Assembly: GCF_001426225.1 (NCBI RefSeq)
Contig: NZ_LMRT01000013.1
Location: 145,803-209,802, forward strand
Direction of reading: 5' to 3'
Length of the DNA stretch: 64,000 bases
Source: Allobosea sp. Leaf344
Lineage (GTDB): Bacteria > Pseudomonadota > Alphaproteobacteria > Rhizobiales > Beijerinckiaceae
Below the pieces are notes generated by a model. It did not search any database, had not been told where the DNA came from, and saw only the letters and a list, made by a program, of their open reading frames with translations. This document shows, piece by piece, positions 62,161 through 64,000 of the stretch. Position 1 is the first letter of the stretch. Every line of letters begins with the position of its first letter. The translations under genes were made by a program, and so were the position numbers.

Positions 62161-64000
62161 TCATTGCCCCAGCCTCTCGAGCAGAGCCGGGACATGCACC
62201 TGGTCGGCCTTGTAGTTGCCGGTCAGCGCATACATCACGAGGTTGACGCCGCCGCGCAGCGCCATTTCGCGCTGGCGCGGATCGGAGCCGGAAAGCGGCA
62301 GCAGCGCCTCGCCGCGCCGCCCCACCGCCCAGGCCGCGGCCAGATCGTTGGAGGTGATCACGATGGGCGAGACATTGTCGCCGGCGCGCGCCGGGCGGCG
62401 GCCGTCCTCGCCGGCGGGCGGCAGGATTTCGACCCAGGTCGTGCCGGTGTCGTAGCGGCCGACGAAGCTGTCGAGGATGTAGAAGGTCTTGGTCAGGACA
62501 TGGTCGCGCGGCAGCGGCTCGAGCTCCGGAATGTCGAGCGTCTGCAGCATGCGGCGCAGATGGTCGCCTTCCGGCGTGGCGCTGCCGCCGGGCCGCGCGC
62601 TCATCGCGTCGCGCGTGTCGAAGATCACGAGGCCGCCGCCCTTCATATAGGCTTCGAGCTTGCGCAGGGTCTCCGGCGCCGGGATCGGCCGTCCGGCGAC
62701 GATGGGCCAGTAGAGCACCGGGAAGAAGGCCAGCTCGTCGCGCTCGGCATTGACGCCGACGGCCTCGCCCGGCTCCAGCGCGGTGCGGGCTCCGAGGACG
62801 GTGTTGAGCCCGGCGAGCCCGGCCTTGGAGATGTCGTCGACCGCCCTGTCGCCGGTGACGACATAGGCCAGGCGCGTCACCGCGCCGGCGGCGAAGAGCT
62901 CGCGCGGGATCGGCGGGCGCTGGTCTGCCTGCGCAGCCGGAGGCGGCTGGGTCGGCGCCGGCTGCGCGCGGGCCGGCTCGGGCGCGCCGGTGGCGAGGCC
63001 GAGCGCCAGCAGGAGGGCGGCGGGTGCGGCGCGCCTGGCGCCGCGGCGCAGCGAGAGCCGCCCGGCCAGCCACAGCGTCGCCAGCGTGTCGGCGACGAGA
63101 AGCAGCAGCGCCAGGACCAGCAGCTGCGGCCTTATGTCGACGGCGACCGGCTTGTCGACCGGCAGGATCGGCGCGCCCAGCCCGGCGAGGTCGATCGGGC
63201 GCAGCATGTCGGTCGGGTTCAGGGCGTTGACCGCCAGCGACCCATCGGCCGGCCCGTAGATGCCGGGGGGATGGGCGAGGGTGGCGCGTCCGCCGAAGCT
63301 GCGTGCCACGGGCTGCGCCGTCGCCGGCGGGCTGCGGAAGGCACCCTGGCCATCGAGCACACGGGTCGGCGAGAGTGTCTCCACGCGGGCATCCTCCCCT
63401 TGCGCCTCCGCCGGGCCGGTGCCGGAGAGGTTGACGATTCGGCGCAGCATCTCGACGAACAATCCCGATAGCGGAAGGTTCGACCAGGTCGTGTCGGCGG
63501 TGACGTGCATCATCGCGATCAGCCCGTCGCCGCGGCGCTCGCCGGTGACGACGGGCGTCCCGTCCTCCAGCGCCGCCCAGGTCTTGCGGGCGAGGTCGGC
63601 CTCGGGCTCGGCCAGGATCTGGCGGGTGACGCGGACGTCGTCGGTGATCGGCGTGCCGTAGAACGGGCTCTCGCGCGTGAAGGGGGCGAGCTTGCGCGGG
63701 GTCTCCCAGGACAGGCCGCCGCCCAGCGTGCGGCCGCCGCGGCGCAGGCGCACGGGGGTGAGATCGTCGGAGGCCGCGGCGAGACGCGCGCCGGCGAAGC
63801 GCAGCAGCACGCCGCCACGCTCGATGAAGCCGGTGATCTTGGCGGCGGTGTCCCTGTCGAGCGCGCCGATATCGGCCAGGACGAGCACGGACAGGTTCTG
63901 GGCCAGCAATTCGCCGACAGGGTCGGTCGAGCCGGGGCGGGGCTCGCGGATCTCGGCGAAGGGCTGCAGCGCCCGGGAGACGTAATAGGTCGGCGAGAGC
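62161..64000 (-). CDS. DUF4159-domain membrane protein (5' end outside window)
   Basis: The frame is open to the window edge, so only the C-terminal 612 residues or so are seen. They include a glutamine-amidotransferase-like stretch (LLAQNLSVLVLADIGALDRD and ITGFIERGGVLLRFAG), a membrane helix pair (VDIRPQLLVLALLLLVADTL), and a C-terminal DUF4159 domain (LAYVVTGDRAVDDISKAGLA; GGGLVIFDTRDAMSARPGG). The missing N-terminus probably carries a BatA-type segment. It is upstream of the 59910-62006 gene with a 154-bp gap and presumably in the same operon. Confidence 0.83.
   Translation of the reverse strand, partial: LSPTYYVSRALQPFAEIREPRPGSTDPVGELLAQNLSVLVLADIGALDRDTAAKITGFIERGGVLLRFAGARLAAASDDLTPVRLRRGGRTLGGGLSWETPRKLAPFTRESPFYGTPITDDVRVTRQILAEPEADLARKTWAALEDGTPVVTGERRGDGLIAMMHVTADTTWSNLPLSGLFVEMLRRIVNLSGTGPAEAQGEDARVETLSPTRVLDGQGAFRSPPATAQPVARSFGGRATLAHPPGIYGPADGSLAVNALNPTDMLRPIDLAGLGAPILPVDKPVAVDIRPQLLVLALLLLVADTLATLWLAGRLSLRRGARRAAPAALLLALGLATGAPEPARAQPAPTQPPPAAQADQRPPIPRELFAAGAVTRLAYVVTGDRAVDDISKAGLAGLNTVLGARTALEPGEAVGVNAERDELAFFPVLYWPIVAGRPIPAPETLRKLEAYMKGGGLVIFDTRDAMSARPGGSATPEGDHLRRMLQTLDIPELEPLPRDHVLTKTFYILDSFVGRYDTGTTWVEILPPAGEDGRRPARAGDNVSPIVITSNDLAAAWAVGRRGEALLPLSGSDPRQREMALRGGVNLVMYALTGNYKADQVHVPALLERLGQ

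Overview
This is a GC-rich chromosomal window with dense, short-spaced genes. Its gene content points to an alphaproteobacterium of the order Hyphomicrobiales (a Bosea- or Methylobacterium-like organism is my best guess). It has a CtrA master regulator, the ChpT phosphotransferase and the SciP CtrA antagonist. It also has an FlbD flagellar activator, an Omp2b-type porin and a DUF1134/EipA protein. No phage, insertion sequence or CRISPR array was seen.

Layout. 0.2-2.7 kb: OsmC-like protein, tRNA-Met(CAT), a PmtA-like methyltransferase and MnmA. 2.9-11.1 kb: flagellar block fliK-flgD-sciP-fliF-fliG-fliH-fliN-flbD, all on the + strand. 11.2-13.6 kb: an MFS transporter flanked by two paralogous Tat-signal proteins with extremely basic tails. 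13.8-15.9 kb: flhA. 15.9-20.8 kb: regulator, acetyltransferases, exporter, a YbhN-like membrane protein and a DUF305 pair. 20.8-24.0 kb: fliJ and fliI, split by a convergent MFS gene. 24.4-31.6 kb: ctrA, then the minus-strand operon chpT-cheA-cheW-cheY-cheB-cheR. 31.8-38.9 kb: cysQ, a degenerate GATGCC-rich repeat array, a small HTH regulator, a porin, an AT-rich region with two CRP-type palindromes, a CRP/FNR regulator, a YHS protein, DUF1134 and a coiled-coil protein. 39.0-43.3 kb: a KdgK-like sugar kinase, a HAD phosphatase and a large YfhO-like membrane protein. 43.3-49.1 kb: ribA, cytochrome b561 and a tight minus-strand operon (BchC-like dehydrogenase, VOC protein, atypical pterin-synthase homologue, GT4 glycosyltransferase, methyltransferase). 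49.2-52.8 kb: OpgH glucosyltransferase, FkbM methyltransferase and an unrecognised secreted protein. 52.9-64 kb: Hyi, glucokinase, ABC-F, SDR, metallophosphoesterase, Nudix, GNAT and a Bat-like membrane pair running off the right end.

How the genes work together. The left half couples flagellum assembly (rotor FliF/G/N, export FliH/I/J/FlhA, hook FlgD/FliK) to the cell-cycle circuit. ctrA, chpT and sciP all lie among the motility genes, and near-identical 38-bp promoter-like elements with a CtrA-type core lie before fliF and flhA. The right half is dominated by envelope and sugar functions. The two least-described assemblies are the pterin-like/glycosyltransferase operon at 45.3-49.1 kb and the OpgH-FkbM-secreted-protein group at 49.2-52.8 kb, which are divergently transcribed from a shared 58-bp gap.
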